DNA of 64,000 nucleotides from NCBI GenBank assembly GCA_030347455.1, contig JAQOSZ010000082.1:1-64000 (forward strand), given 5' to 3'. Source of the DNA: Kentomonas sorsogonicus. Its lineage: Eukaryota > Euglenozoa > Kinetoplastea > Trypanosomatida > Trypanosomatidae. The position numbers and the translations under genes are program-made. This document shows, one piece after another, positions 31,835 to 42,447 of the stretch. The stretch's first letter is position 1; every line of letters starts with the position of its first letter. Under the pieces are notes generated by a model. It ran no database searches. It was not told the origin of the DNA and worked only from the letters and a program-made list of their open reading frames with translations.

Positions 31835-34800
31835 GACCACGGCCGCTGCACCTAGCTAATATAATAGAAACAGAGAAGAAAAATAATGGAATGTATAGTT
31901 ATTATGAGGATTCAGTGGAGTGGCGTTACTTGTGCTCACGCCCTTACCTCATCTTTCCGCTTGTGGCGAATGCCGATTTAGTGTTCACCTTTATTTTTTT
32001 CTTTTCTTCAAATACTTTATTTTTATTTGTTTCGTTTACTTGTTTTCTTTCTCCTTTGCTGATTTTTTTCTTTTTTCATACTCCTTTTCAACTCCACTAA
32101 GCTTTATTTCTCTTACTCTTCATCTTTCTTTTTTAATTTTAATCTTATTTTTTTTTTTTTTTGTACCACATTGGATTCTGTATTCTTTCACTGCTTCATA
32201 GCACTTCTTTTCCCTCTCCTAATCCCTCTTTTCCTGTGCTACTGTTCTCTCTCGTGCACACTGGTGGTTCTCATAGATGGATGCGCTACGCGTAGGTGCG
32301 TGTCGTCTCTCTTTTTTCGTGTCTCTGGCATACCGCTCTGAGTGCCTATTACCTGTGGCGCCTGGATGCGCGCTTCGCATTCTTCGCGCCGCGTCTGGGA
32401 GAGCCCGAGAGGAGTACTTCATCGCCTTGTCATTTACTTTCTGGAACATTGCAACCAGAATTTCGCGGACCGCTGCGTGACGCTCGCCGTGGCTCCTCTC
32501 TTCTCTCTCTATATCAATGGGCGTTGAGCCTAGAATGCCTGTCCCACTCGTGTTTCCCCAGCTTGCTGACGTCACTCTGCGCGGCCAGAAAATAGGGGAA
32601 AAGGGGAGATATGTGTCGCGCACGCAATAAAATTTGTGCGAAGACACCAAAGAAAACGCTTTTGTAAGGCAACACCGCTGCTGAGTGCTATGTTCCATTT
32701 TCTTTACTGCTCAATCCGCTGTGGATTCATCCGGTAATGTATTTCTGTATTCCACCTCTTTTTTCTCTTTGTACTCTTTCTATTTAAAGGAAACATTACA
32801 TATCTGGGTTTTTTTTTCTCCATCTTCCTCTTTATCTTTCTCTACCTTTCTCCACATTTTTTTTCTTCTTCTCAGTTGATCTATTCTTTTCTTTTTAAAA
32901 TATATTGTTCTATATCATTTACTGTTTTTTTTTTTTCACGCACCTCTTTTCTTTTTGCTCCTTGTTTGTTTGTTTGTTTCTCTCCCCCTCCCTTTTCTTT
33001 GTTACTATTTTTAAAGCAATATTTCTTTCTATTAACTTCTCTATCATCTTAAATATTTCTCCTCTTTTATTTTCGTGTTTTTAGACGGTGATTATGCGCT
33101 CCTTGCTAATACACGCTGGTGACCGTTGATGGTGCCTCTCCCTCCCCTCTCCTCTTTCCCTCCCGTCACTCTTCTGTACTTTTGCTCTTTTATAGTGATT
33201 CAGCTTGCTCACCCGCCCCCATTTTCTCCACTTCCACTTTTTTTTTCTGTCCCTTTTCGATTTCTCTTCTCTTCTTTTCCCTTTTTCCCCCCATTTTCCC
33301 CTAATTTCAACTCTTCAGTGTCAAAAAGATTCTCGGGCCTCATGCCCTGAAGGCAGGAGCGCGCACCGAGTTTAGCTGGTTAAAACGACGCCGGCAGCCC
33401 GCACCGCCACAGGAGAGTGCGTGCCGCGCCCGCCACTTGCTCTGGTGTAATTCTCCCTCTCTTCTATCTTGACACCTTCCTCCTGCTGTCCCCTTCTCTC
33501 TCTTTTTCTTTTATTTCTCTTTAATGTCGTCACGGATTTTTCTTTCTTAATATTACGATGACATCATTGTACTTCTTTCTTTTCTTCCTCTCTTTTTCTC
33601 TCTTCTGCGAGTGTCCTTATAGAATGCTGTCCCTTTCGCACTGAGTCTTCTCTCTCTGTTGCCATCCACTCTGCATGTTGTGTTTACTCCTCAAAAATCC
33701 GATTTGTACATTCTCCCGTTTATTTGTATTTGTTTTTAATTAACTTATTTTTTCCCCATTGTTTCTATGCACGTTCGAAAGATAATAATTAATTAAAAAA
33801 ATATAGTTAATTAAGTTGAAAGTATCTGGTTGGCCGTTGGAAAAAGAAGATATTTAAACATTTTAAAAGTATCTTGTGATTGGAGTCACCTCTCAGGAGT
33901 ACGCGTGCCATGTTCGCAGCACCGTGCGCGCGCACAAGGCACTATCTCCCTGCCGGGCGTCTCACAACGAGGGGCACACACACACACACGCACACACAGA
34001 TACACACACACACAGATACACACACTTGTCCCTCTTTTATCTTCAGCACGTCATTGCTCCCCGCAGTTCTCCTGAGCCGCCCCGGAGTGTAAGACTCGGC
34101 GCCGTGCTTCCTATTCGTCTTTATTTTACAGTCTTGTTCAGGCATTCGCCCCTTCTTGCTTCCGTAGCCTGCATGGTGTGTTTCTCAGTTGGTCGCTATG
34201 GTGAGTATGCGTAGGAGCTTTATGGATGTAGCTGCGGCGTGTCCCACGCCGTCCGAACGGAAGGAGTCATGAAATGAAATTCGTGCAGAAGTTCTTTTTT
34301 TTTTCGTGCCACCATGATGTTGCTTTCACATTCTAAGAAAACGACATTCTTCCCCCTTCCCTCTTTCCCTCTCTTTCCCTCTCTTTTTCTCCCTCTCTTT
34401 TTTTTCTTTGTTTGGCTTAACACACGAGTACTACTGGCAAGCGACTTGCTTTATTCCCGTATACGCATTTGCTTTGACAACTCACTCTCCACTCTCCTCT
34501 TTTTCCCCCTTGTATTTTCCTGACGTGAATAGAAGCACGAAAGTAATTCCTCTTCGAATGCATATTTAAATTTATTATTTTGAGTTCTATTTTTTTTTTT
34601 TAATTCAAGTTCTGCAGTGTCATATAACCTTTTTTTTTTTCAGAGCAGTGTATAATTCCTTTTCCTTCTCTCTTTTCTTTTCCAGTTTCTTTTTCTTCTG
34701 TTTCACTTGATTTCGTTGGTGATATTTTTTTCTTTTAATATGCAGCCCCCTGCTTGCTTTGCTTTTTCCTACCCCCCCCCTCACCTTTTCCATATTTTGA

Positions 34801-35522
34801 CTTTAAGAAAACGAGGCGCTATATATAAATATTTTAAGACGGACAAGATGCCACACTAACCGAAGGTACAACTCATGTCGTTACATCTTTGGATTTCAGA
34901 GCATCCTGCAACCCCAACCGCACTTATTGCTTCACTTAAATTTCTGTATTGTCTCTTCCCAATTCGCATTAAATTGATAGATTTACTGATAACTTCACTT
35001 CAGCACTCTCTTCAGATGCCAATGTGACGAACAGTCACTCGTTTCGCCAGCTCTTGTTTTCTCTCTGTCTAGGAAATTGTGTTTCACTGCTGCATTCATT
35101 GCGCTTTTCCCCATCCACAGTTTATTGCTTCCCGGAAACCTTTAAAGCGCGCCGCGTTTATTTGGTGTATGTCCAAAGTAGTTCGCCCTGATCGTTTTGC
35201 CTCTTCACGAGCCTGAAACCGGAAAGTAGGTACTCTCTTTCTCTCTCTCTCTGTCTGTCTGTCTCTCCCTGCTTCATCGCAACCACCTCCTCTTCCCGTT
35301 CTTTCTCCCCCTCAACTTTTTCTTCTGAATCTTTGCTCGAAAGAAACATCTCTCTTCTGTTTCCCCTCGAGGTATTCAAGTTTTGCTTCTTAGATATCGT
35401 GTCCACTTTCTCTAGCTGGACCTTTTAATTTCAACGCTCCCTGCTCTTTCCTTTCTTTCTCGCTGTACCTTCAAGCACCACCCGATCCACTCACTCACAC
35501 CCACGCACGTCCCGACGCCAGC
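31835..35522. other. 3.7-kb gene-free stretch downstream of RRM protein B
   Basis: The stretch is T- and CT-rich with A/T runs. Higher-complexity islands lie at about 32230-32640, 33320-33440, 33880-34260 and 35000-35160, with an imperfect CA repeat at 33975-34025. A C run lies at 34772-34780, and a pyrimidine tract with AG precedes BILBO1. An antisense open frame at 32219-32698 has no family resemblance. I see no gene I can support. Confidence 0.6.
33975..34025. repeat. Imperfect CA microsatellite
   Basis: CA/ACAGATACA units run for about 50 bases within the 3' flank of RRM protein B. Confidence 0.85.
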
Positions 35523-37295
35523 ATGTTCATCATTCAGGTCGCGGCTGACATCTTCAGCAACAAGCTCAACTTTGAGCTGAGCTTCCCGCACAAGCCGACG
35601 GTGGCGGAGGTGGGCAAGGCGGTCGAGGCGGCCTTCACCACCGAGATCAACAACACGCGGCCCACCGACGTCCCGGCGCACAGCTTCCACGTCGCCAAGA
35701 TCAAGGTCTACGACGAGGACAAGAACAAGTGGGTCGACCTGCAGAGCGACGCGCAGCTGCAGGACTACAGCCAGCTCTACGCCTTCCAGCCCGAGAACCC
35801 GTGGCACAAGGAGACGCAAAAGGCGATCCCCCCGGCGGTGCGCCCCCCGACGCCCTCCACCGCCGCCGCCGCCCCCGCCTCCGCCGGCCGCAGCGCCAGC
35901 GCGCGCTCGACAGGGGCCGGCAGCGGTGCCCTCGCGCCCTACACCGGCCGCAGCGACCGCAGCGAGCCGTCCGCCTCCCGCCGCTACGGCGCCGGCGCGG
36001 CGGCCGCGACCAGCACCGCCCTCGTGCCGCGCGCCGGCAACGTCGACGCGTCGCCGGAGGAGAAGGTGCGGGTGCTCTTCTCCGAGTTCGACGTCAAGGC
36101 GGCGCGCGCGCTGGACCTGTCGGACCTGCAGCAGGGCTTCCGCACGCTCGGCCTCGACTTCTCCGCGGCCACCGTCGAGGACCTCTTCGGCCGCGCGGAC
36201 CTCAACCGCGACGGGCGCATCTCCTACACGGAGTTCGAGCGCTTCGCGCGGCTGTACCCCATCATGTTCGACTGCCTCTACTTCCGCTCCAAGGCCTTCT
36301 GGGAGGAGGAGCAGCTCGCCAAGGAGATCGAGGCGGAGAAGGACGCGGTCGCCAAGGCGGAGGCGGAGCTGGAGCGCGCGCAGGCGCAGCTCGAGAACAC
36401 CGAGGGCGACGTCGAGGCGGCGCAGGCGGCGGTGCGCGCGGCGGAGGACGACCTGCGCGACCGCACCGACCGCATGCGCGACCTGGCGAGGCAGGTGGAG
36501 GACGCCAAGAAGGAGAAGGACCTCATCGCGCGCGACCGCAAGGACCGCGACAAGGACCTCGCGGAGGCCAAGGAGCGCGAGAAGGAGGCGCGCCGCGCCC
36601 TGCAGGACCTCGCGCGCGACAGCGACAAGGCGGAGCGCAAGGCGGCGCAGCTCGACGCCGACGTCGACGCGGCCGACGACAAGGTGCGCCAGCTGCAGAA
36701 GGCGCTCGACGACGCGATGCGCGCGGCCGACCGCGCCCGCGACGCCGCGGACCAGGCGCGCGAGGACGCGGAGCAGGCCAAGGAGCGCGAGAAGGAGGCC
36801 GCGCTCGCCGCCGACGAGATCGCGCGCGACATCCCCAAGGCGGAGGACGCGGTGCGGGCGGTCGACCGCGCGGCGGCGGCGGCGGAGCAGGCGCTCAAGG
36901 AGCTCGACAACGCCGGCAAGGAGCTCGGGCGCGAGGCCGACGACGCCGCGCGCCGCCGCGACGCCGGGCAGCGCGCCGTGCAGGAGGCCAAGGAGAAGGC
37001 GGCGCAGCGCGCGCGCGACCTGGACAGCTGCAAGCAGCAGGCCGACGACCGCGACCAGGCGGTGCGGCAGAAGGAGGCGGACCTCGCGGAGCACCGGCGG
37101 CAGCGCGACCTCGTCTCGCAGCACGAGCGGACGCTCATCGAACAGGAGCTGCGGCTGCGCGAGCAGCGCGACAGCCTCGAGCAGCGCGAGACGAAGCTCA
37201 TGTCGGAGGCGGGCAGCTTCCTGGCAAACATGCGCTCCAGCCTCGCATCCAACCAGAACAGCGCCGCCAGGTCCTACTCCCGCGATCCCTACTAG
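35523..37295 (+). CDS. BILBO1: BILBO1-like flagellar pocket collar protein
   Basis: BILBO1 polymerises into the collar around the neck of the flagellar pocket, the trypanosomatid site of endo- and exocytosis. The 590-residue length is almost the 587 I recall for T. brucei BILBO1, and the architecture agrees. A globular, ubiquitin-fold-like N-terminal domain occupies about 1-100 (MFIIQVAADIFSNKLNF start, KIKVYDEDKNKWVDL at 59-73). A low-complexity linker follows (about 105-175), then two EF-hands at about 185-245, and a long coiled coil at about 255-575. The second EF-hand loop, DLNRDGRISYTEF (226-238), looks able to bind calcium; the first (around DVKAARALDLSD, 190-201) is degenerate. The coiled coil is strongly Ala/Arg/Lys/Glu/Asp with almost all-G/C third positions. 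The frame is intact. Sequence identity to known BILBO1 could not be measured. Confidence 0.82.
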   Translation: MFIIQVAADIFSNKLNFELSFPHKPTVAEVGKAVEAAFTTEINNTRPTDVPAHSFHVAKIKVYDEDKNKWVDLQSDAQLQDYSQLYAFQPENPWHKETQKAIPPAVRPPTPSTAAAAPASAGRSASARSTGAGSGALAPYTGRSDRSEPSASRRYGAGAAAATSTALVPRAGNVDASPEEKVRVLFSEFDVKAARALDLSDLQQGFRTLGLDFSAATVEDLFGRADLNRDGRISYTEFERFARLYPIMFDCLYFRSKAFWEEEQLAKEIEAEKDAVAKAEAELERAQAQLENTEGDVEAAQAAVRAAEDDLRDRTDRMRDLARQVEDAKKEKDLIARDRKDRDKDLAEAKEREKEARRALQDLARDSDKAERKAAQLDADVDAADDKVRQLQKALDDAMRAADRARDAADQAREDAEQAKEREKEAALAADEIARDIPKAEDAVRAVDRAAAAAEQALKELDNAGKELGREADDAARRRDAGQRAVQEAKEKAAQRARDLDSCKQQADDRDQAVRQKEADLAEHRRQRDLVSQHERTLIEQELRLREQRDSLEQRETKLMSEAGSFLANMRSSLASNQNSAARSYSRDPY

Positions 37296-38516
37296 GCGGC
37301 ACCCTCTTGTTACTTTCTAGAACGCCGTCGTGTACCGAATACGGTAGTCAAAGCACTACCAACTACCGCAGCAACAGTAGCAATGGCCAGCACCGCACCG
37401 TCGGCAGGAGCGGGCGTCCAGTCGCCTTACTCGTTCCATCTTCATTTTGTCGTCCTCAGTTCTCCTTTGCCTACACCAATTTCTATCCTAGTCGTCTCCC
37501 CAAACATTTGAAATGGAAAAGAGAATCTCTTTTACATCAAATGAATCAAAAAAAAAGTATATGCATTACAAATACTACTAACGCGAAAACGACACTCCAC
37601 GGTATCAGCACCGCAAAGAGATGGAGATAGACACTTCTTGTACCTAGATACGCGACATCAACTATTACGATTATTTTTATTACTACTATTTTACTTTTAT
37701 TATTTATTTTACTATTATTATTGTTTTCATTACTATCACTTGTGATGTTGGTAGTTTGTTGCGGATCAGTCCCATTCTTTCCTCCTTTTCTTTCCTTTTC
37801 TTTGCTTTTACGGTCATTATTATGACCGTTTTCATCAACATTTTCCTCCACCTTTTTTTGTCCTGTTCGCTTTTCAACCTGTCCAACACAGTCAATGCGA
37901 TTTCCCCTTTTAGATATCAACCTGTTTCCTTTTTTTTTTTTTCCCCCACCACAGGTGCAGACACATGCATATATCGACGTCTGTACAAACACCACTTGTA
38001 CCTACCTCTTCTCCTCTAGATTTAAAAACAAGTTTAAAAGTCATTATCCTTAAAAATGAAAAAAAAAAAAACAATCTGTATTCAGGCTTGCGCACACTGT
38101 GTACTTGCGCTTTGAAGATGCGCAATTGGTACATATATATGCTCACACAATTAAGAGCATTTGGTGTAGTTTGTAATGCTAAAGGAGAGAAAGAGCGCTG
38201 GTGGCTCTCAGCTGCGTGACAAGCCAGCATTTCCTGTCTTTTTCATATTTGTCATTTCTGATTATGAGTGGATGTGTGAAACTAGCTGCATCAAATTCAA
38301 TGTGTTTAATACGTCATGCGATCGGCTCTGCTGGAAGTGCGAACCATGACTCGTTTTTCTTGACACTGCGCTCCCCCCACCGACAACACACGTGATAACT
38401 GGGAGAAGAAGCCGCATCGGTTTTACCTCACACACACATACACATACACACACGCACACTGATTTCCCTCCCACGCAAAGCAAGAAGAAGAATCAAGCAA
38501 ACACCTAGTCGCGGCA
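37296..38516. other. Intergenic spacer, 1.2 kb
   Basis: The spacer is AT-rich with alternating TTATTA-type sequence (37675-37735), T and A runs, and a CA-rich stretch at 38427-38460 before the next gene. I see no gene. Confidence 0.65.
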
Positions 38517-39032
38517 ATGTCGGGCGTGCGGAGTGACGCGCAGCGGATGATGGTGTCGCTGTACCGCCGGCTGCTCAAGTGCGGCGAGCGCGGCGACATG
38601 ATGCAGCGCTGCCTCTCCGTCAACGGCCTCGAGCAGAGCCTGCGCTACGGCAAGCGCCTGCTGCACCTGCACAACGGCCTCACCCGCGTCGACGCGGAGA
38701 GCGTCGGCCTCTTCCCCCTGCGGCACCCCATCCGCCGCGCGCGCCTCGCCGTGCGCCGCCGCCGCTACGCGTGGGGCATCTTCTCGCTGCGGCTGCGGCT
38801 GCGCGGCAAGAACGCCATCAGCGACGCCCTCGTCTACCTGCTCTTCGTGACCGTCTGCGGCCTTCTCTACGGCATCTACCGCGCCTGCCGCGTCGGCGTG
38901 ACGCGCGCGGAGGAGCGCTACCGCACGCTCTCCATTCCCATCGTGCAGACCTTCGCCGCCCTCGAGGCCTTTGAGGAGCGCAAGGCGTTGCTCAAGAAGG
39001 AGATGGAGGAGGACATCGTCCGCCAGCGCTAG
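38517..39032 (+). CDS. 171-residue protein with an LYR-like motif and one membrane span
   Basis: I do not recognise a family. The ATG at 38517 follows a CA-rich stretch. The N terminus holds VSLYRRLLKCGE (13-24), which looks like the Leu-Tyr-Arg motif of LYRM proteins, small mitochondrial Fe-S and complex I/ATP synthase assembly factors. Then come a very basic region (about 70-100, RRARLAVRRRRY) and one hydrophobic span at about 105-123 (ALVYLLFVTVCGLLYGIY). A charged helical tail (ALEAFEERKALLKKEMEED) ends the protein. A membrane span is not usual in LYRM proteins, so the match may be chance. A mitochondrial membrane accessory or assembly protein is the best guess. The frame is intact and third positions are G/C-rich. 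Confidence 0.75.
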   Translation: MSGVRSDAQRMMVSLYRRLLKCGERGDMMQRCLSVNGLEQSLRYGKRLLHLHNGLTRVDAESVGLFPLRHPIRRARLAVRRRRYAWGIFSLRLRLRGKNAISDALVYLLFVTVCGLLYGIYRACRVGVTRAEERYRTLSIPIVQTFAALEAFEERKALLKKEMEEDIVRQR

Positions 39033-39558
39033 TGACAGCATACCGCTTTCTTGTTCTTTGTTTCCCATCACATACACCCTGGGCTCTTCCCCGCGATACA
39101 TCCCTGCGCAAAAGTTGCTTTTTTTTTTCTCTTTGTAATAGTCATACATCTATTATGTTGCTCTGGAAAATTTGTGACTGTCGCTGTGTTCTAAATATAC
39201 AACAGCTGTTGTTTTGTGGGGGAAAAAAAAGGTGATGGTAAATCGTGATGGGCTGAATGTTAAAAGTATCATTTCTCGTCAGTGTCGTGCTCTCTCTCTT
39301 TGGGTGGTGGTGATATGGTCTTAGACTATCATTTTACTACGACAGAGAATGAATTGAATTGCACGTAATAATTAGCTTGCGATGTGATCATGTGATCATG
39401 TGTTTTTTTTTTTGTTTGTTTGTTTTTTTTTTGCCATTACCGCCCTCTGCCCTCCCATGTAATTTAAAGTATCAGAAAGAATAAGCGAATTGTAGACGGA
39501 GAAAAGTAAAGCAGGAATCAAATATATATAATCAGACGTATTGCACGAACTCTCAGAG
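39033..39558. other. Intergenic spacer
   Basis: This 526-base AT-rich spacer contains a short direct repeat (GTGATCAT at about 39384-39400) and T runs at 39403-39433. I see no strong pyrimidine-tract/AG pair near the next ATG and no gene. Confidence 0.6.
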
Positions 39559-41582
39559 ATGCCACGCAGCTCCGGGGAGGCTGCCGGCCCGGTGCGGGTG
39601 GAGGCGGGCCCGGCGCCGTCCGCCGGCGTGCTGGTGGACTACTTGCAGCGGGTCGGCGAGCGCTACCGGGAGCACGCGGCGCTGCTGCGGGAGCGGCAGG
39701 CGCTGGACGAGATGCGCGAGTGCACCTTCCGGCCGGTCGTGTCCGCGCACGCGGAGGAGAGCGCCCGCGCGTCGGCGGTGCGGGGGGCGGCGGCCATCGA
39801 GGAGCGCCTGCACGAGCTGCACGCGCGCAAGCTGGCGCGGCTGGAGGAGCTGCGGGCGGCGCAGGAGCGCGCGGCGGCGGCGGCGGCGGAGCGGCTCACC
39901 TTCCAGCCGCAGATAACGGCGCGCGCGGCGGAGCTGGAGCGCTCGGGAACGCTGGAGGACGCGATGCGGCGCTGGGAGGCCGGGCGGGAGGCGCGCCGCG
40001 CGCAGCTGGCGGCGGAGGCGCGCGCGCGGGAGACGGCGGAGGTCGGCGGGCCGCACATCAGCGCCTACGCGCGCCTCAAGGCGGAGCGCGAGCGGCGGCC
40101 GGGCGAGGCGGTCGAGGACAGCATGCGCGCGCGGGACGAGGCCGCGCGGCAGCGCAAGTACGCGCTGGTGGAGCTGAGCCGCGCGGCCGCGCCGGACCCG
40201 TCCCCCCGCGGCCACCGCCCGCTCTTCACCCCCCGCATCAGCCTCCTCGCCTCGAGCCTGGAGCCGCGGCAGGACGTGGTCGAGCGCCTCTACCAGCCGC
40301 GCGCCCACGACGACGCGTCGCGCTGCTACGACCCCGAGATGGCCGAGCACTGCACCTTCCGCCCCGCCGTCTCGCCCGCGTCGCGCGAGCTCTCGCGCCT
40401 GCACCGCGCCCGCGCGCCCGGCGAGAGCCTCTACGAGCGCCTGTACCGCGACGACCCCCGCCGCCGCCCGCGCGCCGACCCCGAGGCGCCGAGCTTCGCC
40501 CCGCAGATCAGCGAGACGTCGCGCATCATGGCCGAGACGCGCCGCGTCTGCCAGGAGCCGGTGAGCCCCGCCACGCGCATGCACCTCGGCCTCGACAGCA
40601 GCCGCCGGCCCCCGCCGCCCGCCGAGGACGCCGCCGCCGCCGCCGACCTCACGTTCCACCCCGCGCTCAACAGCACGTCGGAGGAGCTGTGGGAGCGGCG
40701 CGTCGGCGAGCTCGCGCGCGGCGGCGTGCGGCCGGCGGAGGCGCGCGAGGCGCACTGGCGGGAGGCGAGCGAGCGGCAGGCGCGGCGGGCGGAGGAGCAG
40801 CGGCGCGCGCGGGAGGAGGCGGAGACCGCGGAGTGCACCTTCCAGCCGCGCACCGGCCGCTCCCCCCGCCGCGTGTCTGGCGAGCCGGGCATGTCGGTGG
40901 AGGAACGCGCGCGGGTGTGGGAGGCGCAGCGGCGGCAGCGGCTGGCGCGCCTGCGGGCGGAGGCGGAGGAGGAGGCGGCCGCGCAGCTCACCTTCCGGCC
41001 GCAGGTCGAGGACTCCTTCCCGCTGCCGAGGGACCGCGGCGGCCCTATCCGCGGCGCCGACAGCTTTCTGGAGCGGCAGCGCGCGGCGCAGCGGCGCCGG
41101 GAGGAGGACCAGCAGTGGTGGCGGCCCTCGCACGCGCGTCGCCGCGGCAGCCCGTACAGCCCCGAGCAGAGGGGTGTGCGTCCCGCCAGCGCCGAGCGCA
41201 CCCGCGCCTCCGCCGCGGCGGCAGCAGGCCCGCCTCCGCCGCCCCTCGCGTGACTGTGTCGACGAGCGCGAGGGGACGCGGCGACGACGAAAATGACCAC
41301 ACGGCGGAGGACCGCGAGTGGCGGCGGCGGGAGGAGCGACGCGGGCACAGGCACCGTCGCGGCAGCGGCGACAGCCGCAGCCACCGCCGTCACCGCTCGC
41401 ATGTCAGCTCGTCGGAAGAGGAGACCGTTGCCTCTACACAGGAGCAGCGGCAACTGCAGTGGTCTGCGTCTCCGCCGCTGTTTTACAGCGACGCCCAGCA
41501 GTCACTGCGGAGCCGGCAACCGCCACCGCCGTCGCGAAGTCCAGTGGAGCTCATGACCAGCATCAACCGGCGGCGACTTTGA
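39559..41582 (+). CDS. FxP-repeat protein, probably cytoskeletal/flagellar
   Basis: I do not recognise a named protein. It starts at the first ATG, 39559 (MPRSSGEAAG). It carries at least eight copies of a short motif of the form (C/L)TFxPxxS: CTFRPVVS (55), LTFQPQIT (113), LFTPRIS (223), CTFRPAVS (265), SFAPQIS (313), LTFHPALN (364), CTFQPRTG (426) and LTFRPQVE (477). These are separated by highly charged Arg/Glu/Ala helices, with RLYQPRA- and ERLYRD-like segments between some copies. Such motifs recur in flagellate and ciliate cytoskeletal proteins, from memory, but no function follows. The first frame stops at 41253. The next frame continues with a Ser/Arg-rich tail (SSSEEETVAST, ending SINRRRL) to 41582, so one base is probably missing near 41230-41245. 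Confidence 0.7.
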
Positions 41583-42447
41583 TTTGCCAAGTTACTTGCG
41601 TGTTTAGAATCGTTTCTGCTGTTGCTCTTTATTTTTCCTCCTTTCCCTCCCCCGCCCCCCTTATGCATTCCTAGATTAGACGAGAGTGTTACACACGTGT
41701 TGACTGTAGGTGTATCCACCTCTTCCTCTTCTTCTTCCTCTTTCTTTTTTTCTTCTTTTCCTCTTCAATTCTTCTCTTTTTCCTGCTCCATCGGAATCAT
41801 TCTTTACTGTCACTGTTATTCTTCTTCTTGTTGGAAGGATGTATATGAAGCACGAGAAGTTGTACATGTCCCCAACCGCTTAGCTTACCCCCTCCCCGTT
41901 CTGCATGTCTCCTTTTGTCATTTTTCTTCTGCGAAACTGCATATCTATTACACACCCTCTCCCTTGATTATCGATCACCCACCCGCGCTTATACCAGGAA
42001 CAGAAAATAAAAAGAAGTCAAGGGGACTCTCTGAAGAGGGCAAGGGTCAGGTAGCAAAGACTCCCATTAGACAGTCTGCTGCGGTTCTTACATACAAGAG
42101 AAGCAAGCAGCAGACTACGGCACACACATTTTACTTCTTTTGGTTATCTGCCTCTCTTCATCTTTTTGTTTTTTGCCTCTCTCTCTCCCTCTCTTTCTTT
42201 CTCGCTTTCTCTGCTTTACTACTACTTCACCGGCTAGCACTGCTTCTCTTTTTGCTTGCTTTTCTTTTTCTCTCTTCATTTACCCTCTCCTCTCCTCCCT
42301 CCTACGCACACACACACGGGCACAGAGGTACACTCAAACCCTGATCGTGACCGCCAATTGGTTTACATCGTCTTGAGTGCTCTGTGATTTCCTTTGGCTG
42401 TACCACGACCCCCCCCCTTCGTTGTTACTCTACTTCGCCCCTGTTAG
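41583..42447. other. Intergenic spacer, 0.87 kb
   Basis: The spacer is strongly pyrimidine-rich, with CTT-type stretches (41721-41765) and CTCTCTCC-type stretches (42176-42300) and a run of nine C at 42409-42417. A 240-codon open frame crosses it but has no ATG start and is low complexity. I see no gene. Confidence 0.65.
42409..42447 (+). promoter_or_regulatory. C-run tract with AG abutting the kinesin ATG
   Basis: A nine-C run and further pyrimidines end in CTGTTAG, with AG at 42446-42447 directly before the ATG at 42448. If used, the spliced leader would join straight to the start codon; an upstream acceptor is the alternative. Confidence 0.45.

Noticed and set aside
32219-32698. 159-codon minus-strand frame in the spacer after RRM protein B
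   Set aside because: It is antisense to the transcription unit, lacks recognisable motifs, and its codon use is unlike local genes. Its base composition is noted as one of the complex islands.
24309-35522. Mobile elements, CRISPR arrays or rRNA/SL RNA genes in the long spacers
   Set aside because: I found no reverse-transcriptase or transposase-like frames, no regular spaced repeats, and no sequence matching rRNA, 5S or spliced-leader genes. Only microsatellites and homopolymers are repeated.
41622-42344. 240-codon plus-strand open frame between the FxP gene and the kinesin
   Set aside because: It starts at TTG without a usable ATG, is mostly Phe/Ser/Leu low complexity from pyrimidine tracts, and resembles no protein.
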